Assembly: GCA_900754755.1 (NCBI GenBank)
Contig: CAAEEC010000099.1
Coordinates: forward strand, 1 to 5,416
Direction: 5' to 3'
Source of the DNA: Clostridia bacterium
GTDB lineage: Bacteria; Bacillota; Clostridia; Christensenellales; Aristaeellaceae
Length of the DNA: 5,416 nucleotides
Under the pieces are notes generated by a model. The model saw only the letters and a list, made by a program, of their open reading frames with translations, was not told the origin of the DNA and did no database searches. Shown here piece after piece: positions 1-5,416 of this stretch; the first letter of the stretch is position 1; every line of letters starts with the position of its first letter. Position numbers and translations under genes: made by a program.

Positions 1-26
1 AGGAATTTAAATGTGTAATTTTGCTA

Positions 27-55
27 TTTACTCCGTAACATTATTTTGTTATACT
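27..55 (+). promoter_or_regulatory. Putative sigma-A promoter of the yhbD-bactofilin-DUF1848 operon
   Basis: A -35-like TTTACT (27-32) is followed after 17 bases by a -10-like TATACT (50-55). The -10 matches the consensus at five of six positions and the -35 at four. Transcription would begin near 61-63, almost at the ribosome binding site of the first gene, which gives a very short leader. The surrounding bases are AT-rich, in contrast with the GC-rich genes downstream. Transcription start is inferred, not shown. Confidence 0.55.
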
Positions 56-62
56 AGCTGTG

Positions 63-70
63 AAAGGGGG
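63..70 (+). promoter_or_regulatory. Ribosome binding site that fixes the yhbD start
   Basis: The purine run AAAGGGGG ends six bases before the ATG at 77. The in-frame ATG at 11 has only AGGAATTTAA before it at the window edge, and it would place the promoter-like elements inside the coding region. Its extra 22 residues are also foreign to the family's N-terminus. The start at 77 is therefore preferred. Confidence 0.7.
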
Positions 71-76
71 TTTTGC

Positions 77-709
77 ATGGAAAAGTGGATCTCCAAGAAG
101 GAATTGCTGGCGAAAACGGGCATATCCTACGGCCAACTCTACCGCTGGAAGCGCGAAAAGCTGATTCCAGACGCCTGGTTCATCAAGCGGGCGGCCTTCA
201 CCGGGCAGGAAACATTTTTCCCCCGCGAACGCGTTCTGGAGCGCATTTCCTTTATTCTAGAAAACAAAGACCGCTACGCGCTGCGGGAACTGGTGGAAAT
301 GCTCTCGCCCAACCCAGAAAACCGGCGCTATCCCGCCAAAGCGCTCGACACGGCAACGAGCGGCCTTTCCAGCGCCCTGGCGCGGGCGCTGTGCGTGGAA
401 GAGTGGAACCACGCGCAGGCGCTATGCCTGCTGGTGGCGTCTGGCGCGCGCGCGCAATGCGCGCTCACGGAGGAAGAAACCCTGGACGTCGCGCGCGGCT
501 TGCTAGAGTGGGGCAACGCGCTCCTGGCCGAGCGGGGGCAAATCGCCATTTTGCGTTGGCAGGGCGAACCGTTGCCGCTGCTCATTTTCGCGGAAGACGC
601 GCTGTTGCCCTCGCGCGGAGCGCAGCTTCTCTATTCTTTGCCGCTCAGCGACATGTTTCGCGATTACGCGCCCGTGCTCAACAAAATTGACGAGGAGGAA
701 AACCCATGA
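77..709 (+). CDS. yhbD: YhbD family protein (DUF4004), putative MerR-like HTH protein
   Basis: This 210-residue protein resembles Bacillus YhbD. The N-terminal block (residues about 1-57) contains the family signature: SKKELL, then GISYGQLYRWKR (15-26), LIP, WFI and the strongly conserved FTGQETFFPRE stretch (41-51). The early helix-turn-helix-like pattern ending in YRWKR recalls the MerR/excisionase type of winged helix, so DNA binding is plausible but not proven. The rest, rich in Ala, Leu and Arg, looks helical and carries no motif I recognise. The next gene starts inside its stop codon (ATGA), and that gene is a bactofilin, matching the yhbD-yhbE-yhbF neighbourhood known in Bacillus. It may regulate the operon or act as a partner of the bactofilin; this is inference. 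The family assignment is from memory of the signature. Confidence 0.85.
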   Translation: MEKWISKKELLAKTGISYGQLYRWKREKLIPDAWFIKRAAFTGQETFFPRERVLERISFILENKDRYALRELVEMLSPNPENRRYPAKALDTATSGLSSALARALCVEEWNHAQALCLLVASGARAQCALTEEETLDVARGLLEWGNALLAERGQIAILRWQGEPLPLLIFAEDALLPSRGAQLLYSLPLSDMFRDYAPVLNKIDEEENP

Positions 710-1455
710 AAGAAGAATCCCAGGCGCGCGTGGCGCGCATCTCTGGCGCCGGCCATCTCCCTGGCGGCGAATACGAATCCATCCACATCTCCGGCAGCGC
801 CAAGATCGATGGCGACGCCGTTTGCCAGGAGGACGTACACGTGTCCGGCGCGGCCACGGCAAAGGGCGATCTGGCGGCCAAAGAAATCCACGTTTCCGGT
901 TCCTTGCAAGTGGAAGGCGATGTCCACGCCGAGGCGGTGCGCGTATCTGGCAGCGCGCACTTTGCCGGCGGCATGGAAGTTTGCGGCGAAATGCGCGTTT
1001 CCGGCAGCGCGCACATTTGCAAGGCGGCGCGCATTCAGCAGCTGCGGGCGGCCGGTTCCCTGCGCCTGGACGAGGGCGTGGAATGCGAGCGGTTTGAAAC
1101 CCACGGCGGCTTTGCCATCCAGGGCTTGCTCAACGCGGAGCAGGTAGAAATCGAAGTGGGCGGCGCGTGCCAGGCCGGGGAAATCGGCGGGGAAAGCGTG
1201 CGCATATATAGAAGCGCAACCGCCGTCAACACCTTCTTATCCCGCCTGTTGAATGGCGCGCGCCGCGCGGGCCGCTTGTCCGTGGAAACCATCGAGGCCA
1301 GCCAGATCGATCTGGAGGCCACGCGGGCGAAAGTCGTGCGCGGGCGCGACGTGCGCATCGGCGCGGACTGCGAAATCGACCGCGTGGAATATTCCGGCGT
1401 CTGCGAAATCGCGGATGGCGCGGTCGTGCGCGAAAGCGCCAAGGTGAGCGCATGA
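706..1455 (+). CDS. Bactofilin-type polymer-forming cytoskeletal protein (YhbE/YhbF-like)
   Basis: Residues about 26-165 form consecutive rungs of 17-18 residues, most opening with a (V/I)x(V/I)SGS-like triplet (Gly30, 48, 65, 82, 100) and a second Gly six residues later in several rungs. This is the right-handed beta-helix pattern of bactofilins (DUF583), which self-assemble into filaments without nucleotide, usually at the membrane. After a link containing GLLNAEQ and an EIGGES segment, a second conserved part (about 194-230) includes KVVRG, DVRIG, CEID and VEYS, typical as I recall of the Bacillota YhbE/YhbF branch. In Bacillus subtilis these proteins (BacE/BacF) are linked to flagellar assembly; no flagellar gene is seen here. 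A strong GAGGAGG (692-698) lies seven bases before the ATG, which overlaps the yhbD stop. There is no signal peptide or membrane segment. Only one bactofilin gene is present, against two in Bacillus. Confidence 0.88.
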   Translation: MKEESQARVARISGAGHLPGGEYESIHISGSAKIDGDAVCQEDVHVSGAATAKGDLAAKEIHVSGSLQVEGDVHAEAVRVSGSAHFAGGMEVCGEMRVSGSAHICKAARIQQLRAAGSLRLDEGVECERFETHGGFAIQGLLNAEQVEIEVGGACQAGEIGGESVRIYRSATAVNTFLSRLLNGARRAGRLSVETIEASQIDLEATRAKVVRGRDVRIGADCEIDRVEYSGVCEIADGAVVRESAKVSA

Positions 1456-2234
1456 TCATCAGCGCCAGCCGCCGCACGGACATCCCGGCTTACCACGCGC
1501 CCTGGCTGATGGAGCGGCTGCGCGAGGGCTTTGCGATGGTGGCCAACCCCATGAACCCCCGCCAGGTGCGGCGGGTGGATTTGCGGCCGGAGGCGGTGGA
1601 CGGCATCGTGTTCTGGTCGAAAAATCCCGCGCCGCTGCTGACATATGAAAAAGCGCTGCGGCCCTACCGCTGCGCGTGGCAGTTTACGCTGAACGCCTAC
1701 GCGGCGGACGTCGAACCCGGCGTGCCCAGCGAAGCCGCGCGGCTGGAAACGCTGAAGCGGTTGGCGGACGCCTTCGGTCCGGAGCGCGTGGAGTGGCGCT
1801 ACGATCCCATCCTCATCAGCGCCGCGTATCCCGCGGAGCGGCACCTTGCTTCCTTTGAGCGGCTCGCGCGCGCCATCGCGCCCTACGCGCGGGGCTGCAC
1901 GATCAGCTTTGTGGATTTTTACCGCTGCGCCCTGCGCGGCCTGCGCGCGTGCGGCGCGCGGGACATCGCGCTGGAAGAGCGGCAGGCCCTTGCGCAGCAG
2001 TTGCAAGCCATCGCGGACGCCTGCAACATTCCCCTGCGCGCCTGCTGCGAAGAAGGACTGCCCCTGGCGCAGGCGCATTGCGTGAACGCCGCGGATTTTG
2101 GCCTGTCCGCCAAAGCCGACAAAAACCAGCGCCCCGGCTGCGGCTGCGCGCCCAGCGCAGACATTGGCACATATGGCACCTGCCCGGCGGGCTGCGTCTA
2201 TTGCTACGCCCGCGGCCATCGCGCCGCGCGCTGA
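1452..2234 (+). CDS. DUF1848 family protein with C-terminal CX3CX2C iron-sulfur-like motif
   Basis: The 260-residue protein begins with MIISASRRTDIPAYH and continues with NPMNP (32-36), VFWSKNP (53-59), FTLNAY (78-83) and WRYDPI (115-120), all hallmarks of DUF1848. A Cys-rich end follows: Cys199/200, Cys211, CGC (230-232) and CPAGCVYCYA, with Cys244, Cys248 and Cys251 in CX3CX2C spacing. That spacing is the radical SAM cluster motif, but it sits at the C-terminus instead of the N-terminus, as is known for this uncharacterised family. A 4Fe-4S cluster and a redox or radical role are likely; the substrate is unknown. The ATG overlaps the bactofilin stop (ATGA), with AAGGTGAG (1441-1448) as ribosome binding site. 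Only nine residues follow the last Cys, which seems shorter than usual for the family. Codon use is extremely GC-rich (48 of 60 bases at 1921-1980). Confidence 0.87.
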   Translation: MIISASRRTDIPAYHAPWLMERLREGFAMVANPMNPRQVRRVDLRPEAVDGIVFWSKNPAPLLTYEKALRPYRCAWQFTLNAYAADVEPGVPSEAARLETLKRLADAFGPERVEWRYDPILISAAYPAERHLASFERLARAIAPYARGCTISFVDFYRCALRGLRACGARDIALEERQALAQQLQAIADACNIPLRACCEEGLPLAQAHCVNAADFGLSAKADKNQRPGCGCAPSADIGTYGTCPAGCVYCYARGHRAAR

Positions 2235-2236
2235 CC

Positions 2237-2265
2237 TTGTATCTTAAAGCGCCCCGTGCTATAAT
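2237..2265 (+). promoter_or_regulatory. Putative extended -10 promoter downstream of the DUF1848 gene
   Basis: TTGTAT (2237-2242) is separated by exactly 17 bases from a perfect TATAAT (2260-2265), which is preceded by TGC to give an extended -10. The predicted start is near 2272. No protein gene with a ribosome binding site follows before the terminator-like hairpin at 2316, so the transcript would be a short RNA. Confidence 0.6.
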
Positions 2266-2271
2266 GGCAAA

Positions 2272-2375
2272 AACAAAAAACGCACGGGAGGCAATCGAAT
2301 CCATCGGCAAAAATGAGAGGGTGCTAAGGCCAACATCTATGCGGCCGCAGTGAAAAAGCGCCCTCTTTCTTTTTG
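2272..2375 (+). ncRNA. Candidate small RNA of about 100 nt, family unknown
   Basis: A strong promoter (2237-2265) and a terminator-like hairpin (2316-2375) enclose about 100 bases with no convincing reading frame. The 5' part is A-rich and then contains GGGAGG (2286-2291), which has no start codon at a usable distance. The 3' part folds into a long stem, AGAGGGTGC against GCGCCCTCT. Its large loop holds GGCC/GGCC arms that can pair, so the terminator stem is probably extended and branched. I tried to match SRP RNA, 6S, tmRNA, preQ1, TPP, cobalamin, fluoride and ZTP signatures and found none. Both ends are inferred. It could also be an unused promoter followed by the terminator of the upstream operon. 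Confidence 0.4.
2316..2375 (+). terminator. Putative Rho-independent terminator with long branched loop
   Basis: AGAGGGTGC (2316-2324) pairs with GCGCCCTCT (2359-2367) over nine base pairs including one G-U, followed by the T-rich tail TTCTTTTT (2368-2375). The intervening bases contain a second small hairpin built on GGCC (2328-2331) and GGCC (2342-2345). On the opposite strand the stem is followed by a T run (the complement of 2309-2313), but no gene converges here. It would end the three-gene operon, the candidate small RNA, or both. Confidence 0.6.
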
Positions 2376-2468
2376 GCCTCGCCTCGTCCATTTCTAACCG
2401 CGTCTTTTACCTTCACCTTACACACAATGGCCGCAACAGGCTTTTAGTGGGCAATTTTTGCAATTATC

Positions 2469-2497
2469 TTTACAATCCTACGATTACTGTATATAAT
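2469..2497 (+). promoter_or_regulatory. Putative sigma-A promoter of the two-component system
   Basis: TTTACA (2469-2474, five of six to consensus), a 17-base spacer and a perfect TATAAT (2492-2497) make the best promoter in the window. Transcription would start near 2503, about 55 bases before the kinase ATG. Directly upstream, GCAATT occurs twice (2451-2456 and 2460-2465), a possible binding site for an activator, though such a short repeat may be chance. Confidence 0.7.
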
Positions 2498-2513
2498 ATA
2501 TCCAAACGCTAAA

Positions 2514-2534
2514 ACGGCATTTTCTCGTTGCCGT
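2514..2534 (+). repeat. Inverted repeat ACGGCA-N9-TGCCGT in the kinase leader
   Basis: Two perfect 6-base arms (2514-2519 and 2529-2534) flank a nine-base T-rich loop, about 11-31 bases after the predicted transcription start and 10 bases before the ribosome binding site. It can act as a DNA operator or as an RNA hairpin in the leader. There is no T run after it, so it is not a terminator. Confidence 0.4.
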
Positions 2535-2544
2535 CAAGAACGAT

Positions 2545-2550
2545 AGGTGG
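2545..2550 (+). promoter_or_regulatory. Ribosome binding site of the sensor kinase
   Basis: AGGTGG ends seven bases before the ATG at 2558. This supports that start over the in-frame TTG at 2528, which lies in the inverted repeat and has no purine-rich sequence before it. Confidence 0.65.
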
Positions 2551-2557
2551 GTTTTCT

Positions 2558-3625
2558 ATGGAGCGAAAAATGCGTTGGTCGCATTCCCTATTGGCTTTAC
2601 TGTTTTCCATGAATATCGTGTTTGTAGCCATTTTGGCTACAGCATCGCAAGTGTTGTATCAGCGCACAGCAGACGAATATCAGTTCTCTATCCTAGAAAA
2701 CATTCAGCAGGAAACCGTTTCCTTCTCCAATTTGGTGGGTAAAGATCTGGAATTCGCTATGTCGCGTATGTATGCACTCCTGGTGGATGAAGTGCTACAG
2801 CGCCTAGCGATTTACATGAATCTGACACCTTGGGATAGCAGTTCGCTCCAGGACGCTGAATACATTTGGAACACGCTGAAAAACATTGAGAATAGCTGCG
2901 AAATGCTAAGCGATGTCTGCATATACCTTCCAGAGCAGGAGCGAAAAATCACCACCGAGTCTGTCGCGCGTCTGGATGACGACGACCGGCAAGCGATAGC
3001 GCTACTCAAAGCGCGCAACGCTGGCGAGGAAAGCGTTTTAACGGAAACCGCGCTTTATCTCATATCCGAGCGGGTGCGCAAGGAAGGGGACGCCTCCATC
3101 TTGATCGCGGCGAGCATCACGCCTTCTTCGTTGGAACGGTATATCCGAACCGTTTTTGCAACGAATTTTCAAATTTATTTGAGCGCTACCAAAAATGGAG
3201 TCCATTATTCCCTCACCTCCGCTCCCCTGCCGGAAGAGATCAGCGCGTCTCCCGCATCGCTCTTCCGGGGGAATGGCGCCGCTTATTTCGGGGATGCGCA
3301 GGAAACCGGCATTGCGTGGGCGAGTCTGAGGATTTTGCCCATCACTTTCTATCAAATCTTTTCTGAAGACGAAGTCGCCGCGCAATTGGATCGTTTTAAT
3401 CACAACAACCATCTCTATCAAGCCCTAACGGTAGCTGTTGGCACAGCATTCATGCTCCTCGTGTACATCCTGGTCTGCAGCCCGCTGCGACGCATGCAGC
3501 GCGTAATGCGCCAAGTGGAGGGAGGACAATTGGATATCCGACTAGGAAAAACCTGGAGTACGGAATTTCAATTATGTGTTCTATCGCTTCGACAAAATGG
3601 AAACGCGCCTCCAAACGCTAATTGA
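2558..3625 (+). CDS. Sensor kinase N-terminal part: two membrane helices, extracytoplasmic sensor and HAMP
   Basis: In its own frame this yields 355 residues. A basic start (MERKMRW) leads into a hydrophobic helix (about 11-34). An extracytoplasmic region follows of about 250 residues with no cysteine-rich or recognisable ligand motif, but a dCache/YesM-like layout. The second helix covers about 288-309 (ALTVAVGTAFMLLVYILV) and is followed by a HAMP segment with SPLRRMQRVM and GGQLDIRL. The last 17 residues after TEFQ are read out of frame and are not real family sequence. Unrepaired, this product would sit in the membrane and sense but could not phosphorylate. Its GC content is moderate (30 of 60 bases at 2761-2820), unlike the genes upstream. 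Confidence 0.8.
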   Translation: MERKMRWSHSLLALLFSMNIVFVAILATASQVLYQRTADEYQFSILENIQQETVSFSNLVGKDLEFAMSRMYALLVDEVLQRLAIYMNLTPWDSSSLQDAEYIWNTLKNIENSCEMLSDVCIYLPEQERKITTESVARLDDDDRQAIALLKARNAGEESVLTETALYLISERVRKEGDASILIAASITPSSLERYIRTVFATNFQIYLSATKNGVHYSLTSAPLPEEISASPASLFRGNGAAYFGDAQETGIAWASLRILPITFYQIFSEDEVAAQLDRFNHNNHLYQALTVAVGTAFMLLVYILVCSPLRRMQRVMRQVEGGQLDIRLGKTWSTEFQLCVLSLRQNGNAPPNAN

Positions 3626-4283
3626 GCAGGAGTATCTGCTAAAATTGCGACAAAAAGATACGGAAATCAAAATGTTGCAATACCAAATCAATCCGCACTT
3701 TTTATATAACACGTATTTCATGCTGGAAGGACTCATCGTCGAGGACGAATACGACAGCGCCGCCTTGCTGGCCAATTTGATGGGGAAATACATGCGTTAT
3801 ATCACCCATACCGACCGGCAGGATAGCTCGTTGGAAGAAGAAATTGAACACGCCCAGGCGTATTTGCAAATTCAAGGGATGCGGTTTTCCAGGCGGGTAA
3901 AGATCATTGCAAAACCCATTCCCGTTCCATGCCGTAGCATGCGTGTGCCGCGCCTGGTGGTGCAACCGTTGCTGGAAAACGCCTTTGAACACGGCATAAA
4001 AGGAATGTTGCAAGGCGCAGTGGTGCGATTGGCCTTCGAGGTTTCCCCAGATGCCCTTGACATCATTGTAGAAGACAACGGCGCCAGTATGGAGGATGCT
4101 ATTTTGGAGAAACTCCGGCAGACCATCCAGAATGATGCGCCTGGCATCGAAGGCGTTGCGCTGCAAAATATCGCCATGCGCATTCGTTGGTTTTATGGGG
4201 CGGGCAGCAGCCTGCTGCTGGAGCGCTCAGATCTGGGAGGTTTAAGGTGCGTTTTGCACATTTTGCGAAAGGAGTGTTCCTGA
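3576..4283 (+). CDS. Sensor kinase C-terminal part: His_kinase and HATPase domains
   Basis: This frame encodes 235 residues counted from GTG 3576, although nothing nearby looks like a good independent start: the nearest GGAG is 18 bases upstream. It contains the signature LQYQINPHFLYNTY with the phosphoacceptor His at codon 3696-3698. The ATPase N-box is RLVVQPLLENAFEHGI (Asn codon 3978-3980). The G1-like box is EDNGASM and the last box is GVALQNIAMRI. The second glycines expected in DNGxG and GxGL are Ser and Ala here; such variants occur in this family, so activity cannot be excluded. The stop overlaps the next gene's ATG by one base. As a separate protein it would be a cytosolic kinase without sensor, which seems unlikely. 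Confidence 0.8.
   Translation: MFYRFDKMETRLQTLIEQEYLLKLRQKDTEIKMLQYQINPHFLYNTYFMLEGLIVEDEYDSAALLANLMGKYMRYITHTDRQDSSLEEEIEHAQAYLQIQGMRFSRRVKIIAKPIPVPCRSMRVPRLVVQPLLENAFEHGIKGMLQGAVVRLAFEVSPDALDIIVEDNGASMEDAILEKLRQTIQNDAPGIEGVALQNIAMRIRWFYGAGSSLLLERSDLGGLRCVLHILRKECS
4268..4274 (+). promoter_or_regulatory. Ribosome binding site of the response regulator
   Basis: AAAGGAG lies inside the 3' end of the kinase reading frame, eight bases before ATG 4283. The second ATG, at 4286, would be 11 bases away, so 4283 is preferred, though either may be used. Confidence 0.7.
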
Positions 4284-5416
4284 TGATGCATCGAGTTTTG
4301 GTAGTCGACGATGAAGAAATCACCGTAAATGCTGTGAGCAACTACATTCTTTCCAACTTTGGTGTGGAAGTGTACCGGGCTTATTCAGGCCCCGAAGCGC
4401 AAAAAATCCTTCGCGCGCGCCGGTTTGACGTGGTCATTACTGACATCAGCATGCCCGCAATGAGCGGTATGGAACTGCTGGATTTCATAAAACATTTCTG
4501 GCCCAAATGTCGCGTCATCCTGCTAACTGCCTATGCGGACTTTGCCTACGCGCACCACGCCCTACAATATGAACGGGTGGAATACTTGCTAAAGGCCGAT
4601 GGCTTTGATGCTCTACAGAAAAAGCTGCACGCCTGCTTCCAAAGTATTCAACAAGAGCATGAACAGGAAGAACATGCCATTTTGCTAAAAGCAAAGTACA
4701 TCCAGATGACTACCTATGTGCAAAACGATCTGCTGGAACGCCTCTTGTTGCGCAATGAAAAGCCTGTTGCGCAACAAGAATTTGCCGATGCGGAATTGCC
4801 CTTCCACAGCGATGATCCTGTTTTCCTCGCAGTTAGCCGGGTGGATTCGGCGCATAGGCTGCAAACCGGAGAAATGCTCTCCGTTTGCGCCTCCTACATG
4901 GCGCCATTGCAGGAGCGGGGCATTTTTTGCGTGCATCATTTGCACAACGACAGCATGGTTTCCTTCGCGCAACTGAAAGATGGCGGGCAAAGCGCGGATG
5001 CCATAGTGCTATTGAAGGACGCTTTTGAACGTTCCGCGGCGAACCTCGATACGCTAGGCATCCGCATGACGACCGGCATGGATGACCGTTTTTATCCCTT
5101 TACCGCCTTGGCAGACCGCTATATCGTGCTGCAACAAGTATTGGTTCGATTTTCCGATGTCGATGGCGTAATCAATGCAAGCGCCCTTTGCCGCCAGGAA
5201 GCTGAGCCAACGAAAGCGCTGCCCCTGCTTACCATGGACGATTTGAATATGCTATACAAAATGGCCTCGCTAGGACAACGCGAAGAATGCCTGACCTATT
5301 TGCGCCAGCAATTGGCGCAGATCCGCGCGGTAGCGGACATGTATGCAGCGCCACTCACTGGCCTTTCGGGCGCATTGTGCTTTTTCTTTAGCAGTGTTTT
5401 CCCCCAATACGTGCAA
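4283..5416 (+). CDS. YesN-type response regulator (receiver domain plus linker), 3' end outside the window
   Basis: The frame is open for 378 codons to the window edge. Residues about 3-120 are a CheY-like receiver: acidic pair Asp9/Asp10, phosphoacceptor Asp54 in DVVITDISMP, Thr82 in LLTAY and Lys104 in YLLK, all in place. The usual Pro after that Lys is Ala, common in this subfamily. A helical, Gln/Glu-rich linker (about 108-145) follows, then a less conserved middle region with LLERLLLRNE and DPVFLAVSRVD, typical of YesN-like proteins. These usually reach about 500 residues and end in an AraC-type double helix-turn-helix, so the DNA-binding part is expected beyond the window. It should be phosphorylated by the kinase encoded just upstream, with which it is translationally coupled (TGATG overlap). 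Targets are unknown; sugar transport operons are frequent for this type. Confidence 0.88.
   Translation, partial: MMHRVLVVDDEEITVNAVSNYILSNFGVEVYRAYSGPEAQKILRARRFDVVITDISMPAMSGMELLDFIKHFWPKCRVILLTAYADFAYAHHALQYERVEYLLKADGFDALQKKLHACFQSIQQEHEQEEHAILLKAKYIQMTTYVQNDLLERLLLRNEKPVAQQEFADAELPFHSDDPVFLAVSRVDSAHRLQTGEMLSVCASYMAPLQERGIFCVHHLHNDSMVSFAQLKDGGQSADAIVLLKDAFERSAANLDTLGIRMTTGMDDRFYPFTALADRYIVLQQVLVRFSDVDGVINASALCRQEAEPTKALPLLTMDDLNMLYKMASLGQREECLTYLRQQLAQIRAVADMYAAPLTGLSGALCFFFSSVFPQYVQ

Larger units (their letters stand above)
2558..4283 (+). pseudogene. YesM-type sensor histidine kinase, interrupted by a one-base frameshift near 3570
   Basis: Two reading frames together make one ordinary sensor kinase of about 574 residues. 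In order they hold membrane helix 1, an extracytoplasmic sensor, membrane helix 2, HAMP, the His-kinase phosphoacceptor domain and the ATPase domain. The first frame ends at TGA 3623-3625. The second is open from just after TAG 3543-3545 to TGA 4281-4283, so the shift must lie in 3546-3622. Family pattern places it at CAATTATG (3569-3576): dropping one T joins TEFQ to YVFYRFDKM, the normal HAMP-to-kinase connection. Either a real mutation or an indel in the read or assembly explains it; no clear slippery site supports programmed shifting. It is probably co-transcribed with the response regulator, whose ATG overlaps its stop. The ligand is unknown; relatives often sense sugar-related signals. 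Confidence 0.85.

Noticed and set aside
1035..2219. Long open frame of 394 codons on the minus strand
   Set aside because: It crosses the bactofilin-DUF1848 junction, is rich in Arg and Ala as expected of an antisense shadow in GC-rich DNA, and lacks any family motif, while the + strand has clear domains.
2313..2327. Minimal frame ATG AGA GGG TGC TAA as a leader peptide
   Set aside because: Four codons only, and the GGGAGG at 2286-2291 is about 21 bases away, too far for normal initiation.
2341..2350. NotI-like palindrome GCGGCCGC as a protein binding site
   Set aside because: It lies in the loop of the terminator-like hairpin and is short; GC-rich palindromes are expected by chance here.
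2264..2353. Small reading frame of 29 codons beginning MAKTKNARE
   Set aside because: Its ATG overlaps the -10 box of the promoter that would transcribe it, it has no ribosome binding site, and it runs into the terminator stem.
2622..2642. Hairpin GTAGCC-N5-GGCTAC inside the kinase gene
   Set aside because: A perfect 6-7 pair hairpin, but it lies within the codons of the first membrane helix, has no T run, and can be explained by the Ala-rich coding sequence.
3576..4283. Kinase C-terminal half as an independently translated gene
   Set aside because: GTG 3576 has no ribosome binding site at normal distance, and the residues before it in the same frame still match the HAMP-kinase linker pattern when joined to the upstream frame.
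1..5416. CRISPR array, tRNA, rRNA, insertion sequence or attachment site
   Set aside because: No regularly spaced repeats, no tRNA or rRNA signature, no transposase or integrase, and no terminal inverted repeats were seen.

Overview
The window suggests a Bacillota (Firmicutes) genome, probably a clostridial lineage. The reasons are a YhbD-type protein followed by a YhbE/YhbF-type bactofilin, strong AGGAGG-like ribosome binding sites, sigma-A-type promoters, and a YesM/YesN-type two-component system. The species cannot be fixed from the sequence. All genes lie on the + strand.

Region 1 (about 1-2234) is very GC-rich and holds a tight three-gene operon: a yhbD-like putative HTH protein (77-709), a bactofilin-type beta-helix protein (706-1455) and a DUF1848 protein (1452-2234). 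Both junctions are ATGA overlaps, so translation is probably coupled. A promoter (27-55) lies just upstream. The DUF1848 protein carries a CX3CX2C iron-sulfur-like cluster at its C-terminus, which is the reverse of the usual radical SAM layout.

Region 2 (2235-2557) has no convincing protein gene. It contains a good extended -10 promoter (2237-2265), then a hairpin with a T-rich tail (2316-2375). Together they would produce an RNA of about 100 nt that I cannot assign to a known family. A second strong promoter follows (2469-2497), with a perfect 6-bp inverted repeat (2514-2534) in the leader of the next gene.

Region 3 (2558-5416) is clearly less GC-rich. It encodes a membrane sensor histidine kinase of the YesM type, split by a one-base frameshift near 3570, and a YesN-type response regulator whose start overlaps the kinase stop by one base. 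The regulator runs off the window before its expected AraC-type DNA-binding domain. Such pairs often control carbohydrate uptake genes, but no target gene is visible here. The best candidates for something new are the promoter-to-terminator RNA and the coupling of a bactofilin with a C-terminal iron-sulfur-motif protein. The kinase frameshift needs a check for sequencing error.
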